Origin: Winogradskyella sp. PG-2
GTDB taxonomy: Bacteria; Bacteroidota; Bacteroidia; Flavobacteriales; Flavobacteriaceae
Assembly: GCF_000828715.1 (NCBI RefSeq)
Contig: NZ_AP014583.1
Span: 1,424,001 to 1,488,000, forward strand
Direction: 5' to 3'
DNA: 64,000 nt
The position numbers and the translations under genes were made by a program. The notes beneath the pieces are model-generated. The model worked only from the letters and a program-made list of their open reading frames with translations, did no database searches and had not been told where the DNA came from. Shown here piece by piece: positions 1 to 9,131 of this stretch. The first letter of the stretch is position 1. Each line of letters begins with the position of its first letter.

Positions 1-1
1 T

Positions 2-1762
2 GGGTTTGCCCCTAGATTGATAGCGCAACAAGCCGGTGTAATTCTCATAGATTCTGATTTTAAAAAAACAAACATTAAATCCTATTCTAAAGTAAATGAC
101 AAACAGCTTAAAGATGAGTATAGTTACTTTTATTTTAGTTTTGAAAATGAATATAATACCATTTCGTTTGCCGTAAAAAATGATAGTGATAAGGTTAAGA
201 ATCTAATCCTTGAATTCTCTAACGCATTAATAAAGGAAATAACGCTTTCAAAAATTGAAAATAATACTTCTATTCCCCTTTATAAAACAGGTATAGATTA
301 TACTGTTTCACAAAAACCTCTTGAACACCGGCTTTTTGCTTTTCCTATTAAACTCGAAGCAAATGAAACCTCAACATACAGAATAACACTTAAAAAAGAG
401 GTTGGTAAACCTCTAGTAACCTCTGCCTATATAAAAAGTGAATCGACATTTAATAAACAGGGTTCTATACAGCAAGTTTTAATTGGCTTGTACTATGGCA
501 TAAGCTTACTATCGGTGTTTTTTAGCCTGTTTGTTTTTTATTATTTAAGAAAAAGCAGTTATCTTATTTACGCTGCTTATATAATTTTTCTTGGGTTATT
601 TATCAGTTCATATACTGGTCTATTCTCTCAACTTTTTTTAAATGAGTCTGATCTGTTTAATAAATACAAACACTACGTTTTATTCAGTGAAATTTCATTA
701 TTGCTTTTTGTAGTTTTTTCCCAAAAAATATTAGAAGCAAAGGTACATACGCCTAAATTAAAACGAACTATGGACGTTTTACTAATTGTTCTTGTATCGA
801 TTAGAGTTTTCATTCACTTTTTTCTTACAGAGTTATTTGAGCGTTTTGTTCCTCTTTTTATGAACCTTTGGTATGCTATATTTTTAGTCTTAGTAGTGCT
901 AATTTCTATTGAAATTGTGGTGTTTTTTAAAACCAATTCTAAGCGTTCCTCGTTCTTTGCAATTGCATATTTATTTATGATTACTGGTGTCTTTTTAACA
1001 ATTTTATATCATAGTTATGGTTTGGTAAACACAACATTTTATGGCTTGCCAGTGATTTTTTATTCCTCTTTTTTAGAAATACTATTTCTAACATTTACAG
1101 TGGTTTTTATGGTTAAGGACATCTATGATGAACGAAATATATTATCTGAAAAAATAGTGATAGAAGAAAAGAAAAATCTAACAGCGTTTATAAAAGGGGA
1201 AGACCAAGAGCGAAATAGAATAAGCAAAGAACTCCATGATAACATTGGTAGCAAACTAAGTTATTTAAAACGCTTTGTCTCAGATAAGTTTAAAGACGAA
1301 GAAATTAATGATGCTATAGACAATATTTGTAACGATGTTAGAAATTTATCTCATGAAATATCGCCATCAGACTTAACGCTGGTTGGCTTTGAAAGTGCGA
1401 TATCAGATTTAACCAATAGCCTGTCTGGTCTGACATCTTTAAGTGTTGATTTCAACAGTTATCACTTCCCGGGGAATCTAAGTGAAAATGTAGAGGTGCA
1501 GTTATATAGAGTTGTACAAGAGGTTTTAAATAACATTTTAAAACACGCTGAAGCAAAGCACATAGACGTACAATTAATAGGTCATGATTCTTATACCACA
1601 ATAACTGTTGAGGATGACGGGAAGGGGTTTAATCTTAACGCTCAAAAAAAGGGATTGGGCTTAAAAAACATTACTTCAAGAATAGAGCAGATTGGAGGAA
1701 AACTAGAGGTTGATTCTAAAATAAATAAGGGAACGTCTATTCTAATAACAATTCCGACTTAA
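2..1762 (+). CDS. 7TM sensor histidine kinase, 5'-truncated
   Basis: The reading frame is open from base 2, so the gene very probably begins left of the window; the TTG at 17 is only the first in-frame start-like codon. Numbered from that codon, an extracytoplasmic beta-rich domain (about 20-145, like 7TMR-DISMED2) is followed by about seven hydrophobic helices (about 155-370). Then come a short coiled linker, a HisKA_3-type dimerisation domain with the phospho-acceptor His407 in ELHDNIG, and a C-terminal HATPase_c with an N-box (EVLNNILKHAEA), the G1 motif DDGKGF and GLGLKNI. Known role of the family: a membrane kinase that passes a phosphate to a NarL/LuxR-type response regulator. No regulator lies downstream, so a partner may sit upstream. 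The ligand is unknown. A terminator-like hairpin lies about 140 bp downstream. Confidence 0.9.
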   Translation, partial: GFAPRLIAQQAGVILIDSDFKKTNIKSYSKVNDKQLKDEYSYFYFSFENEYNTISFAVKNDSDKVKNLILEFSNALIKEITLSKIENNTSIPLYKTGIDYTVSQKPLEHRLFAFPIKLEANETSTYRITLKKEVGKPLVTSAYIKSESTFNKQGSIQQVLIGLYYGISLLSVFFSLFVFYYLRKSSYLIYAAYIIFLGLFISSYTGLFSQLFLNESDLFNKYKHYVLFSEISLLLFVVFSQKILEAKVHTPKLKRTMDVLLIVLVSIRVFIHFFLTELFERFVPLFMNLWYAIFLVLVVLISIEIVVFFKTNSKRSSFFAIAYLFMITGVFLTILYHSYGLVNTTFYGLPVIFYSSFLEILFLTFTVVFMVKDIYDERNILSEKIVIEEKKNLTAFIKGEDQERNRISKELHDNIGSKLSYLKRFVSDKFKDEEINDAIDNICNDVRNLSHEISPSDLTLVGFESAISDLTNSLSGLTSLSVDFNSYHFPGNLSENVEVQLYRVVQEVLNNILKHAEAKHIDVQLIGHDSYTTITVEDDGKGFNLNAQKKGLGLKNITSRIEQIGGKLEVDSKINKGTSILITIPT

Positions 1763-1767
1763 AAATC

Positions 1768-1786
1768 TACCTGAACTCTGGTATTG
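1768..1786 (+). repeat. 19-bp direct repeat, copy 1
   Basis: TACCTGAACTCTGGTATTG occurs here, six bases after the kinase stop codon, and again at 1955-1973. The flanking bases differ, so the identity is confined to the 19-mer. The two copies bracket the terminator hairpin. Function is unknown; it may be a regulator-binding site or a remnant of a small duplication. Confidence 0.75.
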
Positions 1787-1904
1787 TATATAAACCTTAT
1801 TAGATTTAGTTTTACTTTTTAAAAGTACTTGCTATTAATTAAATGATTCATTTAGAATAACACATCAAGATGTATGTTTTAAATTGATCACTATTATCTT
1901 GAGA

Positions 1905-1942
1905 GAAGAGGTTTTGCACATGTAAGGCCTCTTCGTTTTTTA
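1905..1942 (+). terminator. Rho-independent terminator after kinase gene
   Basis: GAAGAGG (1905-1911) pairs with CCTCTTC (1928-1934) and is followed by a T-rich run. It separates the kinase transcript from the kelch lipoprotein gene. The 266-bp gap 1763-2028 otherwise holds only the two 19-bp direct repeats. Confidence 0.65.
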
Positions 1943-1954
1943 TACGGTCAAATA

Positions 1955-1973
1955 TACCTGAACTCTGGTATTG
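1955..1973 (+). repeat. 19-bp direct repeat, copy 2
   Basis: Exact second copy of TACCTGAACTCTGGTATTG, 56 bases upstream of the kelch lipoprotein start. Its position would suit a promoter-proximal regulatory site for that gene, but this is inference from position only. Confidence 0.75.
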
Positions 1974-2028
1974 CCATAAAGGGTGTTATCAACCTAGTTT
2001 TACACTAATCAATTTAAAGCTATGCATT

Positions 2029-3714
2029 ATGAAAACAAAACCATTATTTATGTTGTTATCGCTACTGGCTTTAACAATATGTTGCGACAGTGAATCTTCA
2101 GTTGATTCAAACAACAATCCAGATTCTTTTAATTTATTGTTTATTAACGATAATGCAACAGATATTATTCTAACCCCAATTCTTACGTGGCAGCCAGCCA
2201 TAGATTCAGATGATGATACTGTGAGTTATCAATTATTAATTGATAAAATTGATGACTTGAGTGGAAATGAAGCTCCTAGCACTGTATTGCAATCTAATAT
2301 TAACACAAACACAGTTACTTTAACCAGTCCATTAATGGCTGGTACAGCCTATAAATGGTGTGTTATAGCAACCGACGGAAGAGGGGGTAGTAGAAAAAGC
2401 AGTAGTGTGTTTTCCTTTACAACAGCTCAAGAAGGTTCGCAGACTAACCTGCCACCCAACATGTTTTCACTTTTATCGCCAGGTTTCGGTGCTACTAATG
2501 TTAGTTTAGATCCACAATTATCCTGGCAAGCAGCTACAGATCCAGATAATGATCCTGTGTTCTATGATATCTACTTTGGTGAAAGCTCACCAGACAATTT
2601 TATCGGACAAACGCAGAATACAAGTTTTCAAGTAAACCAACTATCTGAAGACACAGAATATCTGTGGTATGTTTTGGCAAAAGATATCGCAGGAAATGTA
2701 AGGAGTAGTTCTACATTTTCGTTTACTACTTGCGATGGAAATCCCGGTCCAATTAGTTTATTATCTAGTGAAGTAATGCAAAATAGAGATGGATTTGCAG
2801 GGCATCAAATGGTAAATTACAATGGTAAACTATGGATTTTAGGAGGGCTCGTGATTTCTCCAGATGTAAATGGAGAAACAAATGAGGTATGGACAAGCGA
2901 TGATAATGGAGAAACTTGGGAGCTCATAAAACCAAATAGCCCTGGTTCTACAGAATGTTTTGTTGCATCTGATGAACATCAGGCTGTTGTTTTTAATAAT
3001 GAAATCTGGGTCATAGAAGGTAACAGAAATACTGTTAGGAAAAGTACTGACGGTATAACCTGGGAATTCGTTTCATTTTCCGGAGCAGTTGCTGATAACA
3101 CACACTACTTACCAAGAAATCAGCACCAATGTGCAGTACTTAATGGAAGGCTATATATTGTTGGAGGCTCTGGAAAAAGTGATGTTTGGAGTACTGACGG
3201 CTCATTAAATTCTGAAAATGAAGTCACATGGGTTCAAAATAAACCAAACGACAACTCAGCGTTTAGTGGTAGAAACGGCCATCAACTGATAGCATTTGAA
3301 GGTGAATTGTTTTTAATAGGAGGGACGACTGGTAATACTAGGTTAAATGATGTTTGGGCGAGCTCGGACGGAAGTAATTGGCAGGAGATAGTTGACAGCC
3401 CTTTCTCAGAACGCTCAGAACACTCCTGCATTGTAGATAATAGCGGAGTAGTACCAAAAATTTGGTTAATAGGTGGTGATGGTATTAATCCAAATACAGG
3501 AAATACTGTAGCGAGCTTAAATGATATTTGGTACACAGAAGAAGGTCTTTTTTGGGAAGAATATAAGCCACATATAGATGATGACTCTGGTGATGATGAA
3601 TTTACTGGGCGAAAAGAAAGCGAAGCTGTTTTAACCGATAGCGGTGAGATTCTTGTTTCTGGAGGAAAGAAGAACACAATATTTCTAAATGATATATGGA
3701 AATTAGATCTATAA
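2029..3714 (+). CDS. Surface lipoprotein with FN3-like and kelch domains
   Basis: 561 residues. The N-terminus has a lipoprotein signal with the lipobox around LTICC (Cys18/19); Asp-Ser-Glu after the cysteine is acidic, as in lipoproteins that Bacteroidota send to the cell surface. Two fibronectin-III-like modules follow (about 33-133 and 143-235), each with the (P)xLxWQxAxDxDxDxVxYxIY pattern. The C-terminal half (about 240-561) is a kelch/galactose-oxidase-like beta-propeller with repeats such as LWILGG, LYIVGG, LFLIGG and WLIGG next to 'DVW' strands. No enzyme active site is recognisable, so a binding or adhesion role is more likely than catalysis. The next gene starts 17 bp after this stop codon, so the two are probably co-transcribed. 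Confidence 0.85.
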   Translation: MKTKPLFMLLSLLALTICCDSESSVDSNNNPDSFNLLFINDNATDIILTPILTWQPAIDSDDDTVSYQLLIDKIDDLSGNEAPSTVLQSNINTNTVTLTSPLMAGTAYKWCVIATDGRGGSRKSSSVFSFTTAQEGSQTNLPPNMFSLLSPGFGATNVSLDPQLSWQAATDPDNDPVFYDIYFGESSPDNFIGQTQNTSFQVNQLSEDTEYLWYVLAKDIAGNVRSSSTFSFTTCDGNPGPISLLSSEVMQNRDGFAGHQMVNYNGKLWILGGLVISPDVNGETNEVWTSDDNGETWELIKPNSPGSTECFVASDEHQAVVFNNEIWVIEGNRNTVRKSTDGITWEFVSFSGAVADNTHYLPRNQHQCAVLNGRLYIVGGSGKSDVWSTDGSLNSENEVTWVQNKPNDNSAFSGRNGHQLIAFEGELFLIGGTTGNTRLNDVWASSDGSNWQEIVDSPFSERSEHSCIVDNSGVVPKIWLIGGDGINPNTGNTVASLNDIWYTEEGLFWEEYKPHIDDDSGDDEFTGRKESEAVLTDSGEILVSGGKKNTIFLNDIWKLDL

Positions 3715-3731
3715 CAACTAAAATAAGAATT

Positions 3732-6170
3732 ATGAAAAGAAAATGTATTATATTATTAGGGTTGTTATACTCATTTACAGCTCTTGCTCAGACAGATGGT
3801 TGGTATCTATATACTAAAGCATCAAATATCATTAAAATTGTACCAGATGATGTCAACTCAGATGAATTGCATTTAGCTACTGACATTGGTTATATAAAGT
3901 ACAATACGACAGCAGGTACAGTGACCGATTTTTTAAATCTCACAACTCAAGACCCAGCAATTGGAAGGGTTCATGATGTCGCATTAGATCCTACTAGTAA
4001 CGATATTGCCTTTGCATTACCTGATGGTATTGGTGTTTATGATGGGAGTGGTGTTACTGTTTACAACTATGAAAATTCTAACTTAAGCATTGGAGAATTT
4101 ACTAACCCTTTTTTCATCTTAGAATTAGAATATGCTAAAGACGGATCGCTTTATATCTTTAAAGAAGATGCTTTTGGATATCAGAAATTTAATAATGGTT
4201 CTTTTGAAGTAGAGGAAGTGACCGCCTTCAGAACTAAAGATATCGTTGAAAATAATGCTGGCACAAAAGTATATTTTGCTGGATCTAATAATGGCTTATG
4301 GGAATTAGAAAAAGCCACAGATATTTGGACCAACTATACTTCTTCTAATTCAGATCTTGCTAATGATTTTACAATATCATTACAGGTAGACGCTAATGAT
4401 TTACTTTATATAGGCGGATTTCAAGGGCTAAACACCCTAAGTAGTGCTGGGGCTTGGAATACTTATCAGGCACCTGATCCAATTAATGGTTTTCCTTATC
4501 AAGTCCATGATATTTCTATAAATGAAACAAATGGCAATCTAGTAGTAAATACCTCAGCGCCTAGCACATACTTTTATGGACTTTCTATTGTTGATTTAAG
4601 CACTAATACATGGGTAAACTACAGAGAAGATGACATGAATTGTTTAAATGAAAATCTATATACAGCAACTGCTTTTGGAGGAGACGGAAAAGTATATGCA
4701 GCACCTACAATTTTTTCAAGTATTCCAGACATTGGGAAATTAGTTGAATTTACACCCTCAACAGAAACGTGTACAAATGCTAATATTAACTATCTAAATG
4801 CGCCAGTAGCAGTAAACTCAAATGTGGTGGGGGATTTTTCAATTCGAAAAAAAGAAAATGGTAATTTAGATATTGGTTTTACTAGAACATTTGATTTTCA
4901 TTACACGGAAATAAATCCGTTGAATTTTAATGGTGCCTTTTCAACCGCAACAACCCTTACTCCGTCTCCCGGAAATTTTATTGGAAATGTAATTAGTGAT
5001 AATGATCAATTTATTATTGATACAAATACCGGTTGGATAGTTTATAATGAAAGTGATGATATAACCACCGTAAATCATAATTTACCTGATTACTTATCTA
5101 TTATAACTAAAAAAGCAAATGTTGGTAATTCTGATAATGGAATACTAACACTGGTTCACAAAGGGTTTGATGCCGCTTTTAATTATAGAGTTTATAAAAC
5201 ACAATGTGATTTCCAAAATGGTCTGTGTTCCACTTCTGAAGAAATTTTTACAAATGATAGAGATTTTACACAAGATGTTAATTTTGGTTGTGTAGAAGAT
5301 ATTGCTAACGACCAAATTATGACGGTTGGAGTAAAAACTAATAGCTCAGGAGAGGTTAAGCGCACAAAAGAATCGTGGGTTAGATCACTAAATAATACTC
5401 CTTTAACTATTTGGGAAGAAGACCACCCAATCTATCCATTATTAGACGTCATAACTATTGCTGCGGCTGTTGCTTTGGGAGAAGAATCATCTGGTTATGT
5501 TAATGACGAGAATACTATTCAATTAAGAACTGAAAATATTAATTCTTCAGAAATTAATGTAACAGATGTGACATTAGATCTAGATAATGATAATATAGAA
5601 GATGAAATTATACGAACAACTCGAACTGAATTAAATGTAGATGAAGCCACTAATATAGTTTATGTTTTGTTGGTCGCCATTGGTGACAGAAGTCAACTTA
5701 GGGTTAATCAGTTTAGGGGAATTAATGATGAGGCAGAAAGGTTAGACTTTTCTTCTTTAAGTGAAAATAATGATATTCTAGATGCTCGTCTTAACACATT
5801 CCCCAAAGACCTTTTTGTGAAAAAATTTGAAATTATACAATATACTTCATCAGAAGTATTAATGGCCTTATTTACTAACTATGGTTTATTAATAAAATCT
5901 GGTATTAGTGTATCTCAATTTACACTTAACAACAATGAAATTTCTTCTAATAGTGATAAGGTATTAGTGTTTCCAAACCCAACTAAAGGCATGGTTAATA
6001 TTGGTGATGAATCAATTAATAGGGTAATGGTTTATGACATTAATGGGCGTGAAGTTCTAAGAACAGACAAGTCTGTTTTTTCACTAAAACATTTAGAAAA
6101 TGGTATTTACCTTATAAAAGCGAAAAACAGCATTGGGCGAATAATAAATAGAAAAATTATTAAACACTAA
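3732..6170 (+). CDS. T9SS-exported propeller-like protein
   Basis: I chose the ATG at 3732 (812 residues), because it gives a clean signal peptide MKRKCIILLGLLYSFTALAQ; an ATG at 3696 would overlap the previous gene and add 12 unsuitable residues. The body (about 20-700) contains propeller-like repeats resembling the two-component-regulator propeller (for example NNGLWELEKATDIWTNYTSS and FQGLNTLSSAGAWNTYQ). The last ~75 residues form a type A T9SS sorting domain: FPNPTKGMVNI, VYDINGREVL, LENGIYLIKA and a basic tail IINRKIIKH. Known role of such domains: outer-membrane translocation by T9SS and surface anchoring. Ligand or substrate is unknown. It probably acts with the preceding lipoprotein. 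A strong terminator follows. Confidence 0.88.
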   Translation: MKRKCIILLGLLYSFTALAQTDGWYLYTKASNIIKIVPDDVNSDELHLATDIGYIKYNTTAGTVTDFLNLTTQDPAIGRVHDVALDPTSNDIAFALPDGIGVYDGSGVTVYNYENSNLSIGEFTNPFFILELEYAKDGSLYIFKEDAFGYQKFNNGSFEVEEVTAFRTKDIVENNAGTKVYFAGSNNGLWELEKATDIWTNYTSSNSDLANDFTISLQVDANDLLYIGGFQGLNTLSSAGAWNTYQAPDPINGFPYQVHDISINETNGNLVVNTSAPSTYFYGLSIVDLSTNTWVNYREDDMNCLNENLYTATAFGGDGKVYAAPTIFSSIPDIGKLVEFTPSTETCTNANINYLNAPVAVNSNVVGDFSIRKKENGNLDIGFTRTFDFHYTEINPLNFNGAFSTATTLTPSPGNFIGNVISDNDQFIIDTNTGWIVYNESDDITTVNHNLPDYLSIITKKANVGNSDNGILTLVHKGFDAAFNYRVYKTQCDFQNGLCSTSEEIFTNDRDFTQDVNFGCVEDIANDQIMTVGVKTNSSGEVKRTKESWVRSLNNTPLTIWEEDHPIYPLLDVITIAAAVALGEESSGYVNDENTIQLRTENINSSEINVTDVTLDLDNDNIEDEIIRTTRTELNVDEATNIVYVLLVAIGDRSQLRVNQFRGINDEAERLDFSSLSENNDILDARLNTFPKDLFVKKFEIIQYTSSEVLMALFTNYGLLIKSGISVSQFTLNNNEISSNSDKVLVFPNPTKGMVNIGDESINRVMVYDINGREVLRTDKSVFSLKHLENGIYLIKAKNSIGRIINRKIIKH

Positions 6171-6219
6171 CTATAGCATCTATGATTAGTTTAATTCTAA
6201 TCATATTTAGTGGAGAAAG

Positions 6220-6247
6220 CTCGGTTTTAAACAACCGAGTTTTTTTG
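6220..6247 (+). terminator. Rho-independent terminator
   Basis: CTCGGTT (6220-6226) pairs with AACCGAG (6233-6239), followed by seven T. It ends the propeller-protein transcript, ahead of the convergent antiporter gene. Confidence 0.85.
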
Positions 6248-6328
6248 TAATTTTCTTTAAAACTATAACCGCAGAACACTAATGACAAAATAATATTCAA
6301 GAAGCTAATCAAGAATTAAGCAATGTAT

Positions 6329-8146
6329 TTAAAATGACTTTCCTAAATAAACTAATTTACTTTCCTCACCCAAGGTGTCAATTTCTTTATTATATGATGA
6401 TATGATGTGAAGTTCCCCTTCATCATCTTTTAGAAACAAAGGAATCATATCTTTTTCCTTATTTGTAATCTCTATAAGACTTTCATAATGAGCTTTATCT
6501 TCTATGTCAATTTCTAAAATTGAAGGGTATTTACGAGTGACTTCAGTAAGGGTAATATAATCATCGGTATGTGAAAACAAACCTTCTTTTGGGTTATTCT
6601 CAGGGCTATTCATTTCATGTGTTGTTACTAATCGAAAAGATCCGTTTTCGCCAAATTGTTTGCCAAACTTTTTAATAGCATATTTGTTAATCTCTGAATT
6701 TGCTGTCATAGCCATTAAATAGCCTACATCGTTAAGTTCAATATTATCAGATAAAGTTTCTGAATAAACATTTGTGTTTAAAGCCTCAAGACCAAGTTCC
6801 TTCGCTTTCTCAATATTACTTTGGTTGCTATCTATTAATACTACATGCCTACCGTTAGATTCTAAATAGTCACCTATTAATCGAGATAACTTAGAAGCGC
6901 CAACAATTAGAATCCCATCAGACTTCGTTAAGAATACGCCCACTAATTTTGCGAAATACCTAGCTGTAGTGGCATTTAACAATACCGTGCCTAATACAAT
7001 CATAAACACCAAAGGCGTAATATATTCTGCTCCTGGTACTCCCGCTTTTGCTAATTTTAGTCCAAATAGGGACGCTATCCCGGCAGCCACAATACCGCGA
7101 GGACCTACCCAGCTAATAAATAGTTTTTCATTGCGCTTTAACGTCGAACCTTGTGTGCTTAAAAAGACACCAATAGGCCTAATAATAAATACAACTGCAG
7201 CGAATACAACAGCTGTTTTCCATGTGTAAATTAAATACAAATCGCTCATATTAATATTCGCAGAGAGGAGGATAAACAAAATTGAAATTAGTAAAACACT
7301 GAGCGACTCCTTAAAATATAAAAGCTCTTTCAAATACGGGGCATTCGCATTTCCTAAAACCATCCCCATAACCACAACGGCCAACAATCCAGACTCGTGA
7401 GCAAAAGTGTCTGAAAGGACAAAAACACCTAATACAGCAGCTAACGCAAATACGTTTAATAAGTAGTGCGGCACATACTTTTTATTTATAATAAAATTCA
7501 TCGCATGTGCAAAAGTAAAACCAAATGTAGCACCGAATAACACAATTTTCCCAAACTCTATCAAAGCTGTTTTTGTAAATTCTCCACCACCGTCGACACT
7601 AATAAATTCAAAGACTAAAACAGCGACTAAAGCACCAATAGGATCAATTAAAATCCCTTCCCATTTTAAAACAGCAGACACATCTTTCTTTAAAGGAATA
7701 TTGCGTAAAATAGGGGTTATCACTGTTGGCCCAGTTACTATAATTAATCCCGAAAACAAAAACGAAATCTCCCAACTTAAATCAAAAATAAAATGCGCCG
7801 CAATCGCCCCACCGAAAAAAGTAACGGCCGCACCTAGCGAAATTAACTTTGTAATAACAGGTCCTACGTGTTTTACTTCATTCATTTTTAAAGTTAATCC
7901 GCCTTCAAAAAGAATAATGCTAATCGCTAAAGACACAAAATAGAATAAACTTTGCCCAGGAAATAAGCCTTCCTCGCCGTTCCAAATAGGCTCAATCCAC
8001 TTTACACCATCATTTAAAAACTCTGCAGCAATTGGACCAACCAATAATCCAATAAGAATTAATGGTAAAATTGCTGGTATTTTAAGCTTCCAGGCTACCC
8101 ATTGCGCTAATATTCCTAGAATTATAATGCCTGCTAACTCTACCAT
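6329..8146 (-). CDS. Cation:proton antiporter with C-terminal RCK-like domain
   Basis: 605 residues. About 12 hydrophobic segments (1-400) form a Na+/H+ exchanger domain. The motif GPRGIVAAGIASLFGLKL near 350 is typical of the CPA1/NhaP branch. Residues about 412-530 resemble a TrkA-N/RCK domain (GILIVGASKLSRLIGDYL, then an acidic VVLIDSN strand end). The usual glycine-rich GxGxxG loop is degenerate, so dinucleotide control may be altered. A further C-terminal stretch (530-605) may be a ligand-binding lobe. Known role: exchange of Na+ or K+ for H+ across the inner membrane for pH and salt balance. It is transcribed alone, divergently from the MBL hydrolase gene. Confidence 0.88.
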   Translation of the reverse strand: MVELAGIIILGILAQWVAWKLKIPAILPLILIGLLVGPIAAEFLNDGVKWIEPIWNGEEGLFPGQSLFYFVSLAISIILFEGGLTLKMNEVKHVGPVITKLISLGAAVTFFGGAIAAHFIFDLSWEISFLFSGLIIVTGPTVITPILRNIPLKKDVSAVLKWEGILIDPIGALVAVLVFEFISVDGGGEFTKTALIEFGKIVLFGATFGFTFAHAMNFIINKKYVPHYLLNVFALAAVLGVFVLSDTFAHESGLLAVVVMGMVLGNANAPYLKELLYFKESLSVLLISILFILLSANINMSDLYLIYTWKTAVVFAAVVFIIRPIGVFLSTQGSTLKRNEKLFISWVGPRGIVAAGIASLFGLKLAKAGVPGAEYITPLVFMIVLGTVLLNATTARYFAKLVGVFLTKSDGILIVGASKLSRLIGDYLESNGRHVVLIDSNQSNIEKAKELGLEALNTNVYSETLSDNIELNDVGYLMAMTANSEINKYAIKKFGKQFGENGSFRLVTTHEMNSPENNPKEGLFSHTDDYITLTEVTRKYPSILEIDIEDKAHYESLIEITNKEKDMIPLFLKDDEGELHIISSYNKEIDTLGEESKLVYLGKSF

Positions 8147-8259
8147 AGTTTAATTTTTTTAATCCTTTCGAAAATAGCTTTTTTTTTACAACCCTAAAAA
8201 TCTTAATAAACTCTAAAGAATATTATATGTTCTTTTCTAATTTGGTAAATTGCGTGACT

Positions 8260-9120
8260 ATGCAATTATACCCTATTAATGCAGGAAACTTTAAGCTAGA
8301 TGGTGGCGCTATGTTTGGTGTGGTGCCAAAATCGCTATGGAATAGAACCAACCCTTCAGATAATAATAATATGATTGATATTGCGGCACGCTGTTTGTTA
8401 ATTGAAGATGGTAATCGTTTGATTTTAATCGATACAGGTATGGGTAATAAACAAAGTGACAAGTTTTATGGCTACTATTATCTTTGGGGAAATGACAGTA
8501 TTGATAAGTCGCTTGCTGCCTATGGCTTTCATAAAGATGATATCACTGACGTATTTATGACACATCTTCATTTTGATCATTGTGGGGGAAGTGTTCAATG
8601 GAATAAAGACAGAACGGCTTATGAGCCTGCTTTTAAAAATGCACACTTTTGGAGCAATAGAGATCACTGGAAATGGGCTACGGAACCAAACCGTAGAGAG
8701 GTCGCATCTTTTTTGAAAGAAAATATTTTACCAATGGAAGATAGTGGGCAATTAAAATTCACATCATTACCTGGAAATAGGGTTTTAAGTAATTCAGAAT
8801 TGGGTTTTGACATTTTTTTTGCAAATGGTCATACAGATAAGCAAATGATTCCTATGATAAATTACAAAGGAAAAACAATCTGTTTTATGGCAGACCTATT
8901 ACCTACGGCTGGTCATTTACCATTACCATTTGTGATGGGCTACGACACAAGGCCTTTATTGACTTTAGACGAAAAAGAATTATTTTTAAATATGGCTGCT
9001 GATCAAAATTTTTATTTATTTTTAGAGCATGATGCGCATAACGAAATTATTACAGTTAAGCACACCGAAAAAGGTGTAAGACTTAATGAAACTTTTACTT
9101 GTGAAACACTATTTAATTAA
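8260..9120 (+). CDS. MBL-fold metallo-hydrolase
   Basis: 286 residues from the ATG at 8260, which begins MQLYPINAGNFKLDGGAMFG as in its relatives; an ATG at 8227 would add eleven residues unlike the family. The metallo-beta-lactamase fold is clear: zinc motif HLHFDHCGG near 108, later ANGHTDKQ, MADLLP and a C-terminal LEHDAH. These supply the usual two-metal ligands. The substrate is unknown; the subgroup includes lactonase-like and hydrolase-like proteins without a signal peptide, so it should act in the cytoplasm. It lies 11 bp upstream of the S8 protease gene and is probably in the same operon. Confidence 0.88.
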   Translation: MQLYPINAGNFKLDGGAMFGVVPKSLWNRTNPSDNNNMIDIAARCLLIEDGNRLILIDTGMGNKQSDKFYGYYYLWGNDSIDKSLAAYGFHKDDITDVFMTHLHFDHCGGSVQWNKDRTAYEPAFKNAHFWSNRDHWKWATEPNRREVASFLKENILPMEDSGQLKFTSLPGNRVLSNSELGFDIFFANGHTDKQMIPMINYKGKTICFMADLLPTAGHLPLPFVMGYDTRPLLTLDEKELFLNMAADQNFYLFLEHDAHNEIITVKHTEKGVRLNETFTCETLFN

Positions 9121-9131
9121 ACTATAAAAAC

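Noticed and set aside
3696..3731. Upstream start for the T9SS propeller gene
   Set aside because: It would overlap the preceding gene and put 12 non-signal residues before a clean signal peptide.
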